Part shown: piece by piece, positions 1 to 6,489 of the stretch
How the letters are laid out: the number at the start of each line of letters is the position of its first letter
Position numbering within the stretch: the first letter of the stretch is position 1
Assembly (NCBI RefSeq): GCF_014279895.1
Contig: NZ_CP047954.1
Span: 1,240,001 to 1,304,000 of the forward strand
Length of the DNA: 64,000 nt
Source of the DNA: Synechococcus sp. M16.1
GTDB lineage: Bacteria; Cyanobacteriota; Cyanobacteriia; PCC-6307; Cyanobiaceae
Direction of reading: 5' to 3'
Made by a program: the position numbers and the translations under genes
The notes under the pieces: model-generated
Database searches by the model: none
What the model was told of the DNA's origin: nothing
What the model saw: the letters and a program-made list of their open reading frames with translations, nothing else

Positions 1-75
1 CATCTCGGGCTGAGCACAATTACCCATTGTTAAGGGAGATTGCGCAGCATTAAGTTCTCTTCGCATGCACGAGTC

Positions 76-111
76 GTTCCCGAGGAGTGGGCTCTTCGGG
101 AACCTTTTTTT
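76..111 (+). terminator. intrinsic terminator at left edge
   Basis: An 8-bp perfect stem (GTTCCCGA at 76-83, TCGGGAAC at 96-103) with a 12-nt loop is followed by seven T residues. It would end a plus-strand transcript that begins outside the window or within the first 75 bases, where no open reading frame is convincing. Confidence 0.8.
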
Positions 112-112
112 G

Positions 113-462
113 GGTAAGTTCCAATCAGGTGTGTGATGTATCCCGTAGGTGGGCCTGCGGATACATCTCCTCCTAAAGAACGGCCGCTTCTCGCTAACAG
201 CCGAGAGGAGAGGAGCAGGCGAGGGAACCCGCTCCCTATTCCCTCCAGAAGCGTTTGCAGTGGTGCTCGCGCCGGCACGATCATCGGCCATGCGGGAATG
301 ATTCTCATTGAGCTGAAATGCCTATTCCACCTCCTGAGAATTCCCTGAGAAACGCTCCAATCGCACCTCGAACGGCCCTCCACTGATCCACTCTTGGAGT
401 GAAGGCTGTGGTGCCTTCAATGCGTCAAGCAGGAGCGGGCTGAGGGGCCGGCTCTTTTTTTT
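113..462 (+). promoter_or_regulatory. structured leader or small RNA upstream of ggt
   Basis: These 350 bases have no convincing coding frame but hold several hairpins. GATGTATCC (135-143) pairs with GGATACATC (159-167) and the stem continues inward through GTAGG/CCTGC. GAGGGAA (221-227) pairs with TTCCCTC (239-245). A palindromic AATGATTCTCATT at 297-309 resembles a Fur half-site arrangement, and CCTGAGAA occurs twice at 333-351. The stretch ends in a weak stem with eight T residues (433-462), about 60 bases before ggt. It could be a separate RNA gene or an attenuated 5' leader of ggt. I checked for B12, TPP, glycine and glutamine riboswitch signatures, tmRNA, RNase P RNA and SRP RNA and saw none. 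Confidence 0.35.
433..462 (+). terminator. weak stem plus T8 before ggt
   Basis: GAGC/GCTC and GGC/GCC pair around a single G-G mismatch, followed by eight T residues at 455-462. The stem is imperfect but the T run is strong. It lies upstream of the ggt start, so it would act as an attenuator if the leader and ggt share a transcript. Confidence 0.5.
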
Positions 463-523
463 GATCAGAAGGACAGCAGTAGGCCTCACGAGCCACAAGA
501 CTGAAACCAGCCGATCCAACGCC

Positions 524-2287
524 GTGCTCCGCAAGCTCAAAGCGTTGCTGCTGGCGCTGAGCCTTTGGAGCAGCCTCCCAGCATCGGCAGCCCCGATCAG
601 CAGGGACGATCCGGAATCCACAGACCCCGGCCACAAGGGCATCTCCACCGCCCGCGGATCCGCCGTGGTTGTCACCGCCAATCCTCTCGCCAGCACTGCG
701 GCGCTAGCTACGTTGAAGAAAGGCGGCAGCGCCATCGATGCTCTGGTCACAGCCCAGGCGGTGCTGGCGGTGGTGGAACCCCAGAGCTCCGGCCTGGCGG
801 GTGGTGGTTTTCTGCTGCACTGGGATGCCACGCAACGCCAGCTTGCAGTGCTCGATGGCCGTGAAGTGGCCCCCGAACGCAGCCGCCCCGGCGATCTGCT
901 TGATGCCGCGGGGGATCCCCTCCCCTGGCGTCAGGCCACCAGCCAAGCCAACGCCATCGGCATTCCCGGCACCGTGGCCCTGCTCTGGAAGGCCCATCAA
1001 AACCACGGCCAGCTGCCCTGGGCACAAAGCCTGCAACCGGCGATCCGCCTGGCCAGCGCTGGCTTTCTGCCGAGCCCGCGACTGTTGCGCTCCATTCGCT
1101 TGGCCCAGCGTTTCGGCGTGGCCCACAGCCCTGCATTTCAAGCGCTTTACCTGCCCGGCGGCCAGCCACCAGCAGCGGATCATCCCTTCCGCAACCCAGC
1201 CCTGGCACGCACCCTGAAACTGCTGGCCAGGAAAGGGGGACCAGCCTTTTATCAAGGGCCTCTGGCGGAGCAGATCCTGGACGGGGTGAATGCCCTGCAG
1301 GCCAGCGAGCCGAACTTCCGCGGCTGGAGTTCCGCTGATCTGAGCAGCTATGCCGTGGTCCGGCGAACTCCCCTCTGCAGCCAGCAGCTGCAGCACCGGA
1401 TCTGCACGGTGCCGCCCCCCAGCAGCGGTGGCTTGGCGCTGCTGCAAACCCTGGCGCTGTTGAACCAAACCACCAACCTGGCCAGCTCCAGTGCAGCTGA
1501 GCCGCAGGTGTGGCGGCAGCTGGCCTTCGCCCAGGCCTGGGCCGATGCCGACCGGCTCTACTGGGTGCACGACCCCATCGATGGAGCAGTGCCCAGCGCA
1601 GCCCTGCTGGATCCGGCCTACATCGCCTACCGGGCCAGAACCATGCAGAGCACCAACGGCGCAAGGCCAACACCGGGGCTACCCCCAGGCATCGATCACT
1701 TTCCCTACGGCAGGCCAGATCAGGGCATCGAACAGGGCACCAGCCAGATCACCATCGTGGATGCCAGCGGCAACATTGCCTCCTACACCTCCTCGGTGGA
1801 GACGATTTTCGGGAGTCGGCACCTTGTGGGAGGCATGGTGATGAACAATCAGCTCACCGATTTCGCCTTCAAGCCCAGCATTGGCGGCAAACCGGTCGCC
1901 AACCGCCGGCTGCCCGGACGGCGACCGATGTCGTCAATGGCGCCGACGCTGGTGTTCCGCAAGGGCGAGCCGGTGCTGGCCCTAGGCAGCCCCGGCGGCC
2001 GCAGCATTCCCCATCTGCTCAGCCGGGTGCTGTTGGCGTCCTTGGCCTGGAACGAACCGCCGGCGCGGGCGGTGGGCCTTCCCCATCTCTCGCGCCGGCG
2101 CACAATGCTGGTGCTGGAAAGCGATCCACCGCTGCCCTGGCCGTTTCCGCTGCAGCAGCTCAAAAGCGAAGCAAGGCCACGGCGTCAGAGCATCGGCAGC
2201 GGCACCGCTCTGATTCAAAAAATAGGTGCTGGCTGGCAGGGGGCCGCTGATCCGCGCCGCGAAGGCACAGCCCTGGCCCTGCCCTGA
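524..2287 (+). CDS. ggt: gamma-glutamyltranspeptidase (gamma-glutamyl hydrolase)
   Basis: The product is an Ntn-hydrolase that cleaves the gamma-glutamyl bond of glutathione and related compounds, normally in the periplasm. I place the start at GTG 524 because it directly precedes a clean signal peptide (a basic MLRKLK stretch, a leucine-rich core, then an AxA-type cleavage site). The TTG at 461 would add 21 residues in front and falls in a terminator T run. The protein is 587 residues, the usual family length. The autoprocessing nucleophile is expected at Thr406, in GTSQITIVD, followed by DASGNIAS and the GSRHLVGG segment typical of the small subunit. A 5-oxoprolinase gene further along (21970-25635) could complete conversion of gamma-glutamyl compounds to glutamate. 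Family assignment is secure; the physiological substrate is inferred. Confidence 0.93.
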   Translation: MLRKLKALLLALSLWSSLPASAAPISRDDPESTDPGHKGISTARGSAVVVTANPLASTAALATLKKGGSAIDALVTAQAVLAVVEPQSSGLAGGGFLLHWDATQRQLAVLDGREVAPERSRPGDLLDAAGDPLPWRQATSQANAIGIPGTVALLWKAHQNHGQLPWAQSLQPAIRLASAGFLPSPRLLRSIRLAQRFGVAHSPAFQALYLPGGQPPAADHPFRNPALARTLKLLARKGGPAFYQGPLAEQILDGVNALQASEPNFRGWSSADLSSYAVVRRTPLCSQQLQHRICTVPPPSSGGLALLQTLALLNQTTNLASSSAAEPQVWRQLAFAQAWADADRLYWVHDPIDGAVPSAALLDPAYIAYRARTMQSTNGARPTPGLPPGIDHFPYGRPDQGIEQGTSQITIVDASGNIASYTSSVETIFGSRHLVGGMVMNNQLTDFAFKPSIGGKPVANRRLPGRRPMSSMAPTLVFRKGEPVLALGSPGGRSIPHLLSRVLLASLAWNEPPARAVGLPHLSRRRTMLVLESDPPLPWPFPLQQLKSEARPRRQSIGSGTALIQKIGAGWQGAADPRREGTALALP

Positions 2288-2303
2288 GCCAGCCAGCCGG
2301 CGA

Positions 2304-2696
2304 TCAACCCTTGGAGCGCAGGTGCGTGAAGCTGGGCACGCCATTGCCCCAGGCACGGGTGATGGCCAGGATCAACCCCCCGATCAGGGCCAGGTTCATC
2401 GCAAAGCCGCTGTCCACCGGGAAGGTGTGGAAGATCAGCGTGGTGGGCACCAGGAACAGCAGCAGCAGTGAGGCCCCCAGCACCGTGTTGCTGCCGAACA
2501 CCAGCAGGATCGATCCGGCGATCAGCACCACAATCGCCGCCACCAACAGCACAGAGGCCAGGGGTTCGGGAATGCCCTTGGAGGCGATGAAGCCTGCGGT
2601 TTCAGCGAAGTTGGTGAACTTGGCCGGCAGGGCATTCACAAACACAGCCGCCATCAGCACCCGGCCGAGGAAATCGAACAGCTTCGAAGCAGTCAT
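2304..2696 (-). CDS. DoxX-like membrane protein
   Basis: This 130-residue protein has four hydrophobic segments and the N-terminal pattern of the DoxX family (a LGRVLMAAVFVNALPAKF-type first helix). Members are small inner-membrane proteins, in some species linked to quinone or thiosulfate oxidation, but the role here is unknown. The start is the ATG at 2696; a longer frame to 2771 adds a stretch without family similarity. It converges with ggt with a 16-base gap. The nearest upstream minus-strand gene is separated by a terminator, so it probably has its own promoter between 2700 and 2770. Confidence 0.8.
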   Translation of the reverse strand: MTASKLFDFLGRVLMAAVFVNALPAKFTNFAETAGFIASKGIPEPLASVLLVAAIVVLIAGSILLVFGSNTVLGASLLLLFLVPTTLIFHTFPVDSGFAMNLALIGGLILAITRAWGNGVPSFTHLRSKG

Positions 2697-2773
2697 GGGG
2701 ATCAGAAGCCCTTGGGGCAAAGGAGTCGTGATCAGCACACTAGAGAGCAACTGTTCACCAAGAACAGTCATGA

Positions 2774-2801
2774 AAAACCCCTGAGGAGCGAGCCTCAGGG
2801 G
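2774..2801 (-). terminator. intrinsic terminator
   Basis: Nine-base perfect stem (CCCCTGAGG 2778-2786, CCTCAGGGG 2793-2801) with a 6-base loop. Read on the minus strand it is followed by five T residues, so it ends a transcript running leftward from the region right of 2801. Confidence 0.8.
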
Positions 2802-2830
2802 TTGGTCCCCTCATGAACATCCGTCCGACA

Positions 2831-3010
2831 TCAGCGTCGCTTGGGAGGCTGATGAGCGGGGAAAGGAGAACCGAGCGCAACGGTTCGGATCACCCACGCG
2901 CCGTTTGATGCAAACAACGAATTGTCCCCAGATGGGGGATGAATCAGCGGGTTCAGACGCAGTAAGACAGTTCCATTCGAGGCAAAGCCATGAAGCTCGA
3001 CCTTGCTCAA
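2831..3010 (-). CDS. possible small protein or antisense transcript
   Basis: A 59-codon frame starting at TTG 3010 (the open frame extends to 3061) ends 30 bases before the minus-strand terminator at 2774-2801, which implies leftward transcription through this stretch. No family is recognised. Against it, the frame contains the CCCC-N4-GGGG box at 2926-2938 and overlaps the better supported plus-strand gene starting at 2990. An antisense or leader RNA explains the terminator equally well. Confidence 0.3.
   Translation of the reverse strand: MSKVELHGFASNGTVLLRLNPLIHPPSGDNSLFASNGAWVIRTVALGSPFPAHQPPKRR
2926..2938. promoter_or_regulatory. CCCC-N4-GGGG box 1
   Basis: CCCCAGATGGGGG lies 51 bases upstream of the small gene starting at 2990. 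The flanking TTGTCCCC is shared with the box at 4629-4641 (read on the minus strand). It is one of five similar inverted repeats between 2.9 and 5.8 kb, and may be an operator. The binding protein is unknown. Confidence 0.45.
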
Positions 3011-3124
3011 GCACAACCCATGGGAAGCCTCATTGTTGAGGGAACCCACCGGCCATTCCACGCCCTTGCCTGCGCCATTAGGCCAGCAACCGTGCGCATC
3101 GGACGAAAGGTCTCAGCGCAATGA
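2990..3124 (+). CDS. 44-aa conserved small protein, paralogue of 57874-57999
   Basis: This short frame is supported by a second copy 55 kb away. Both begin MK[LI]D, share AQPMGSLI, a P-F-H-A-L-A-C core and an R-x-S/G-RK C-terminus, with many conservative substitutions, which is the signature of coding selection. The stop overlaps the start of the next gene (ATGA), suggesting translational coupling. No signal peptide or membrane segment is present. One Cys and two His in the middle could bind metal, but that is speculation. A CCCC-N4-GGGG box lies upstream. No known family is recognised. Confidence 0.72.
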   Translation: MKLDLAQAQPMGSLIVEGTHRPFHALACAIRPATVRIGRKVSAQ

Positions 3125-3294
3125 CAACTGCATCACAACGTTTTCTGGTTCGATACAAGAAAAACGACGGAAGCCAACACACACTGCAACTCCAGGCGGC
3201 CAATCCCCGGGAAGCACGCATCGTCGCTATGGAAACCGATGCTTATGTGCGCCGTTATCCAACCAGTGTGGATTCGATTCTTCAGGCCGCCTGA
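3121..3294 (+). CDS. 57-aa hypothetical protein
   Basis: The start codon overlaps the stop of the preceding 44-aa gene (ATGA), and the stop is 16 bases before the acetyltransferase gene, so the three probably form an operon. The product is charged and soluble, with an RYKKNDGSQHTLQLQA segment that looks like a beta hairpin followed by a helical stretch beginning NPREARIVAMETDAY. This is typical of small cyanobacterial proteins of unknown function. I recognise no family. Confidence 0.62.
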   Translation: MTTASQRFLVRYKKNDGSQHTLQLQAANPREARIVAMETDAYVRRYPTSVDSILQAA

Positions 3295-3310
3295 CGCCAC
3301 CTGAATAGTG

Positions 3311-4192
3311 ATGCTTGAGATCAAACCGTTCATGCCAGCCGATCTCGACGTCGTGATTGGGATGGCCCGTGAACAGGATTTCGCTCCAGGAATGGGCGAC
3401 ATTGAGATCTATGCCAACACCGATCGCCAGGGAATCTGGTTGGCCTGGCAAGACAACGTGCCAGTGGGCTGCATCGCCGCCGTTACCTACAGCCCCAGCT
3501 ACGCCTTCATCGGCCTGTTCGTGGTGAAGCCGGAGCATCGGGGTCAGGGAATAGGCCGTCGCCTCTGGCAACACGCCTTAAAAACCCTCAACAGCGTGGA
3601 GTGCGTCGGCCTGGAGGCGGCAGTCCAGATGGTGGGTTTCTACGAGCAAGCCGGATTTCAGAAGGACTGCATCACCACACGCCGGCAGATGCTCTGCCGC
3701 AGCGACCAATCAGAACACCCGAACACCACCCTGCTCCAACGCAGCGACATCACCGTTGTGCCACTGCGTGAGATCTCTCTCGAGGCGATTCAGCGCTACG
3801 ACGAACGCCACGAAATCAGCCCACGGCCCCATTTCCTTGAACTGTGGTTACGCCACAGGGCAGGAGACGTGTTTGTGGCAAGAGATTCCCAGGGGACATG
3901 CCATGGCTACGTGCGCATTCGGCCTTGCCTACTCCCCATCGGTGAAGGTTGGCGGGTGGGGCCCTGGCTGGCAGAAGATCCCGCCATGGCATCGCTGTTG
4001 CTGAACAACGCCATCGATCGCCACAAGGGAATCGTTCTGATCGACACCCCAGGGCATAACCCATCTGCCAAAACGATCACGACGGCGAAGGGCTTCAAAC
4101 CCATGGGCTCGACTGTGCGCATGTACAAGGGCCTGATGCCGGAGGGCCACGACCGCAACATTTATGGCCTGGCCTGCCTCGAGCTCGGTTGA
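3311..4192 (+). CDS. two-domain GNAT acetyltransferase
   Basis: The N-terminal half (about residues 1-125) is a GNAT fold with the acetyl-CoA loop HRGQGIGRRLW after a GLFVVKPE strand. The C-terminal half resembles the second acetyltransferase-like domain found in YitH/HolE-type proteins, ending in GFKPMGSTVRMYKG. Length is 293 residues from ATG 3311 (a GTG lies one codon earlier). The acceptor is unknown; family members modify small molecules or protein amino groups. Its 3' end overlaps a convergent minus-strand small gene by 31 bases. It is probably cotranscribed with the two small genes upstream. Confidence 0.85.
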   Translation: MLEIKPFMPADLDVVIGMAREQDFAPGMGDIEIYANTDRQGIWLAWQDNVPVGCIAAVTYSPSYAFIGLFVVKPEHRGQGIGRRLWQHALKTLNSVECVGLEAAVQMVGFYEQAGFQKDCITTRRQMLCRSDQSEHPNTTLLQRSDITVVPLREISLEAIQRYDERHEISPRPHFLELWLRHRAGDVFVARDSQGTCHGYVRIRPCLLPIGEGWRVGPWLAEDPAMASLLLNNAIDRHKGIVLIDTPGHNPSAKTITTAKGFKPMGSTVRMYKGLMPEGHDRNIYGLACLELG

Positions 4193-4338
4193 ATCTGCGG
4201 GTCTAGCAACCACTCCCTGAATTCCTGAGTCAACGCATAGCTCTCTTCATAGCGTTGCTCTTGATCAAGGACGGCAATTCTCTGCATCACATTGCTCACA
4301 ATTTGAGCCCTGATGGCATTAGCTTCGGTTGACATCAT
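4162..4338 (-). CDS. 58-aa hypothetical protein
   Basis: This frame starts at tandem ATG codons (4338 and 4335) and encodes a highly charged, probably helical protein beginning MMSTEANAIRAQIV, with an EQRYEESYALTQEFREWL segment. It lies 6 bases downstream of the small gene at 4345-4572 and is likely cotranscribed. Its 3' end overlaps the end of the acetyltransferase gene on the other strand. No family is recognised; regular codon usage and the operon-like spacing support it. Confidence 0.6.
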   Translation of the reverse strand: MMSTEANAIRAQIVSNVMQRIAVLDQEQRYEESYALTQEFREWLLDPQIQPSSRQARP

Positions 4339-4344
4339 CTCTCT

Positions 4345-4572
4345 TTAGGCATCAGTTACTGACGAAAACTCGGCCTGGATCATCAACATCAACCGCTCGG
4401 GCGATTTGTATTGCCGAGGCAAGGATCGGTGCAACAGGCGCAAACGATCCCAGCAAAGTGTTCGCTCAAGTTCAGTGCTTGTTTTCCCCTGCTTGATCAG
4501 TAGCTTCAAGGCCTTGCAGTACAGCGGATATTTGGCTTCGAGCTCTCCGATGCTGAGGTTGGATGTGCTCAT
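4345..4572 (-). CDS. 75-aa conserved small protein, paralogue of 5770-6009
   Basis: The protein resembles the product of 5770-6009 over most of its length. Shared features are an L-x-E-L start, a central K/R-x-V/L-CW-x-R-L-x-R-LH segment, a second P-x-x-Y motif and an aliphatic end. The Cys-Trp pair and the following R-L-x-x-LH are the best conserved. It is soluble and mainly helical. The start is the internal ATG at 4572, because the copy has no equivalent of the extra 11 residues in the longer frame. A CCCC-N4-GGGG-type box lies about 57 bases upstream, close to the distance seen for the paralogue. Function unknown. Confidence 0.75.
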   Translation of the reverse strand: MSTSNLSIGELEAKYPLYCKALKLLIKQGKTSTELERTLCWDRLRLLHRSLPRQYKSPERLMLMIQAEFSSVTDA

Positions 4573-4628
4573 GGAACCTTCACGCTGCCGAGCAGAACTA
4601 TGCAATGAATGAGGCCGTTTTATCGCCT

Positions 4629-4667
4629 CCCAAATGGGGACAATTGCTCTGTCCCCGGATGGGGGTA
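4629..4667. promoter_or_regulatory. divergent pair of CCCC-N4-GGGG boxes
   Basis: Two inverted-repeat boxes lie in the 121-base gap between divergent genes: CCCAAATGGGGAC at 4630-4642, oriented toward the minus-strand gene, and GTCCCCGGATGGGGG at 4651-4665, followed by TAG, oriented toward the CP12-like gene. Both carry the GTCCCC flank, one on each strand. This mirrored layout is what a pair of operators or activator sites for two divergent promoters would look like. Confidence 0.5.
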
Positions 4668-4693
4668 GCTCAATAATCCAGCCAGCGCGTTAG

Positions 4694-4936
4694 ATGGCTT
4701 GGATTGCAATTTTGAGCGTGGAATCAATCGAAACCCACATCGCCAAAGACCGTGAGGAACTGGCCAAGGCTCAAGCCAGCGGTGATGAGGCCAAGGCGCG
4801 TCACTACGCCACCGAGCTTGAGGGACTCGAGGCGTATCGCAGCCACCATCCCGAGGAGCACAAGGACCCCACCTCCCTCGAGGTGCATTGCGACCTGAAC
4901 CCCGATGCTCCGGAATGCCGCGTCTATGACGACTGA
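4694..4936 (+). CDS. CP12-like protein with only the C-terminal Cys pair
   Basis: The last 20 residues end in NPDAPECRVYDD and carry Cys66 and Cys75, matching the C-terminal redox loop and GAPDH-binding tail of CP12, the disordered linker that inactivates GAPDH and phosphoribulokinase in the dark. The N-terminal 60 residues form a charged helix (about 12-50) and lack the N-terminal Cys pair that in CP12 contacts phosphoribulokinase. At 80 residues it is the usual size. It may bind only GAPDH or another partner. It lies between the box pair and a LuxR-type response regulator. Confidence 0.8.
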   Translation: MAWIAILSVESIETHIAKDREELAKAQASGDEAKARHYATELEGLEAYRSHHPEEHKDPTSLEVHCDLNPDAPECRVYDD

Positions 4937-4999
4937 CGAAGGTCGAAACCAGATGGGCCGATTGGCCCGCAAGGATGGATAAAAGATGCAGGGAAGCCC

Positions 5000-5686
5000 A
5001 TGGATCTGACCCCATACCTGCAAAGTGAGCCCAAGTCTCCCGACGAAGAGCCCCTGCTTTCCGTTGCCATCAGCGGAAGCATTGCCTTGGCAATGAAGGG
5101 ACGATTTTTCCTGCGCTGCTTCTGCGAAAGTTTTAGCGAACGATCTCGTATCGGCTGTGCCGTTACGGATGAAGAGTCCTGCCTGAGTTATCTCAAAAAG
5201 GATTCCTTTGAGCTACTTCTCTGCACGGATCTACTTGAAAAAGGCAACGGCTTTGAGTTGGCGCGCAAAGCCCAAGAGCTTCAATCCGGCCTGAAGGTCG
5301 TGGTGCTGGCATTAAGCGATGCCATTCCGGTGGAATACGACAACGCGCCATGGCTGGAAGCCGTGGTTGCCGAAGCCGACATCATCGAAGACCGCAAACC
5401 TCTTGAAGCAGCTGTGCTGGCAGTGATGGGACATCACTCCTATCGCAGCCCATCACTACGCTCCGACGAACTTCCCTATCTCAGCTGCCCGCGACTGACA
5501 CCTCGCGAATACGAAGTTCTCGACCGCCTCGCCCGCGGAATGTCCGATAGAGAAATCGCCGAGGATCTCATCGTCACCGAAGAAACCGCACGCACCTACA
5601 CCAAACGGCTCCTGCGAACCCTTGAAGTGAACAACCGGGTTCAGGCGGTGCTGAAAGGAATGCGCTGCGGCATGGTTCAGATCTGA
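5000..5686 (+). CDS. LuxR/NarL-type response regulator with degenerate receiver
   Basis: Residues about 165-225 form a LuxR-type helix-turn-helix (LTPREYEVLDRLARGMSDRE, then a TARTYTKRLLRTL recognition helix). Residues about 20-140 look like a receiver domain, with Asp77 in LLLCTDLLEK at the phosphoacceptor position. The first strand reads LLSVAISGS, so the usual acidic pair that binds magnesium is absent, and the domain may signal without phosphorylation. No kinase is adjacent. Boxes of the CCCC-N4-GGGG type lie on both sides of the gene (4651-4665 and 5699-5734), so it is a candidate, unproven, to bind them. Confidence 0.87.
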   Translation: MDLTPYLQSEPKSPDEEPLLSVAISGSIALAMKGRFFLRCFCESFSERSRIGCAVTDEESCLSYLKKDSFELLLCTDLLEKGNGFELARKAQELQSGLKVVVLALSDAIPVEYDNAPWLEAVVAEADIIEDRKPLEAAVLAVMGHHSYRSPSLRSDELPYLSCPRLTPREYEVLDRLARGMSDREIAEDLIVTEETARTYTKRLLRTLEVNNRVQAVLKGMRCGMVQI

Positions 5687-5698
5687 GCCATTGAATCA

Positions 5699-5734
5699 CC
5701 CCAAATGGGGGTAGAGAGCAAGTCCCTAAAGGGG
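5699..5734. promoter_or_regulatory. CCCC-N4-GGGG boxes 4 and 5
   Basis: CCCCAAATGGGGG followed by TAG at 5699-5714 repeats the core and the TAG flank of the box at 4655-4668. A second, shorter copy, GTCCCTAAAGGGG, follows at 5722-5734. They precede the small gene starting at 5770 by 58 and 35 bases and follow the regulator gene by 12 bases. Confidence 0.45.
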
Positions 5735-5769
5735 CATGAATGGATGGCGATAAGTGATGTCGAGAAGTG

Positions 5770-6009
5770 ATGGCAACTATCACCTTCACCCATGAACCAT
5801 CCCTCGCTGAACTGCGAGAAACAGAAGCGGTGTACACCCGCGCCATGGAATACCTGGTGGCAGATGGCGTGAAAGAAGGCGAAGCCAGCAAGAGCGTCTG
5901 CTGGCGACGCCTGTACCGACTCCATCAAGCTCTACCTGAGCGTTACGGCAACCCCCGCGCGCTCTTTCTTTCACTTCGTGCGCATCAGCGAAGCCAGAAG
6001 GCGGCCTAG
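5770..6009 (+). CDS. 79-aa conserved small protein, paralogue of 4345-4572
   Basis: The sequence aligns with the 75-aa product of 4345-4572, including L-A-E-L near the N-terminus, S-x-CW-x-RL-x-RLH in the middle and P-E/R-x-Y-x-x-P-x-x-L near the end. The start is ATG 5770; a GTG one codon earlier is in frame. The protein is soluble, helical and rich in Arg and Glu. It lies directly downstream of the LuxR-type regulator and two boxes and may be a target of that regulator. Function unknown. Confidence 0.75.
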   Translation: MATITFTHEPSLAELRETEAVYTRAMEYLVADGVKEGEASKSVCWRRLYRLHQALPERYGNPRALFLSLRAHQRSQKAA

Positions 6010-6032
6010 TTACCTCGGCACTGAATCAGCCC

Positions 6033-6281
6033 ATGGACAGTGAATATCAGCCAATCAGTCGGGTGGAACGGTTAACGGCAGCTCACCCCTGGTTGCTCGA
6101 GTCCCAGGCCTGGAAATTGCTCAGCATTAAGTACGTGCTGATTGGACCAGAGCTCACCATCCACAATCCCGATCACCTCGAACTGATCATGCAGGAGTGG
6201 GCCGATCATCTGGTGGAGATGGATGACGAAGCACTTCAGCAAATGTGTGCCTGGATCGATCGAAGCCGTCTTGAGGGTTAG
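6033..6281 (+). CDS. 82-aa hypothetical protein
   Basis: An acidic soluble protein (Asp/Glu-rich C-terminal half, EWADHLVEMDDEALQQMCAW) with a predicted helical fold. It follows the previous small gene by 23 bases on the same strand and is probably cotranscribed with it. No signal peptide, membrane segment or known motif is visible. Good codon usage and full-length amphipathic patterning argue that it is real. Confidence 0.68.
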   Translation: MDSEYQPISRVERLTAAHPWLLESQAWKLLSIKYVLIGPELTIHNPDHLELIMQEWADHLVEMDDEALQQMCAWIDRSRLEG

Positions 6282-6324
6282 TGGGGCAAGCCCTGACTCT
6301 TAAGAAAGCAGCACGTGACAAGCA

Positions 6325-6489
6325 TCACTCCACCAGGAATTCGCTGCGCAAAGCCCGAGCATCCTGAATCCGCTGCCCCACCGCGAGCTGGCGGAGGCGG
6401 GTGTTCAGCCAGGCGCGCAGTCGGGTGGATGACACCGACTTGTTGAGCAGACCGTCCGAAGGCTCAGGCGTGCCGAAGGGAATCGTCAT
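6325..6489 (-). CDS. 54-aa hypothetical protein
   Basis: ATG 6489 opens a basic frame starting MTIPFGTPEPSDGL and continuing with an Arg/Leu-rich helix (STRLRAWLNTRLRQLAVGQR). It is convergent with the gene ending at 6281. No family is recognised. Strong G/C preference at third codon positions, like the neighbours, supports it over chance. Confidence 0.55.
   Translation of the reverse strand: MTIPFGTPEPSDGLLNKSVSSTRLRAWLNTRLRQLAVGQRIQDARALRSEFLVE

Noticed and set aside
113-462. tmRNA, RNase P RNA, SRP RNA or a known riboswitch
   Set aside because: None of the conserved core sequences of these RNAs is present.
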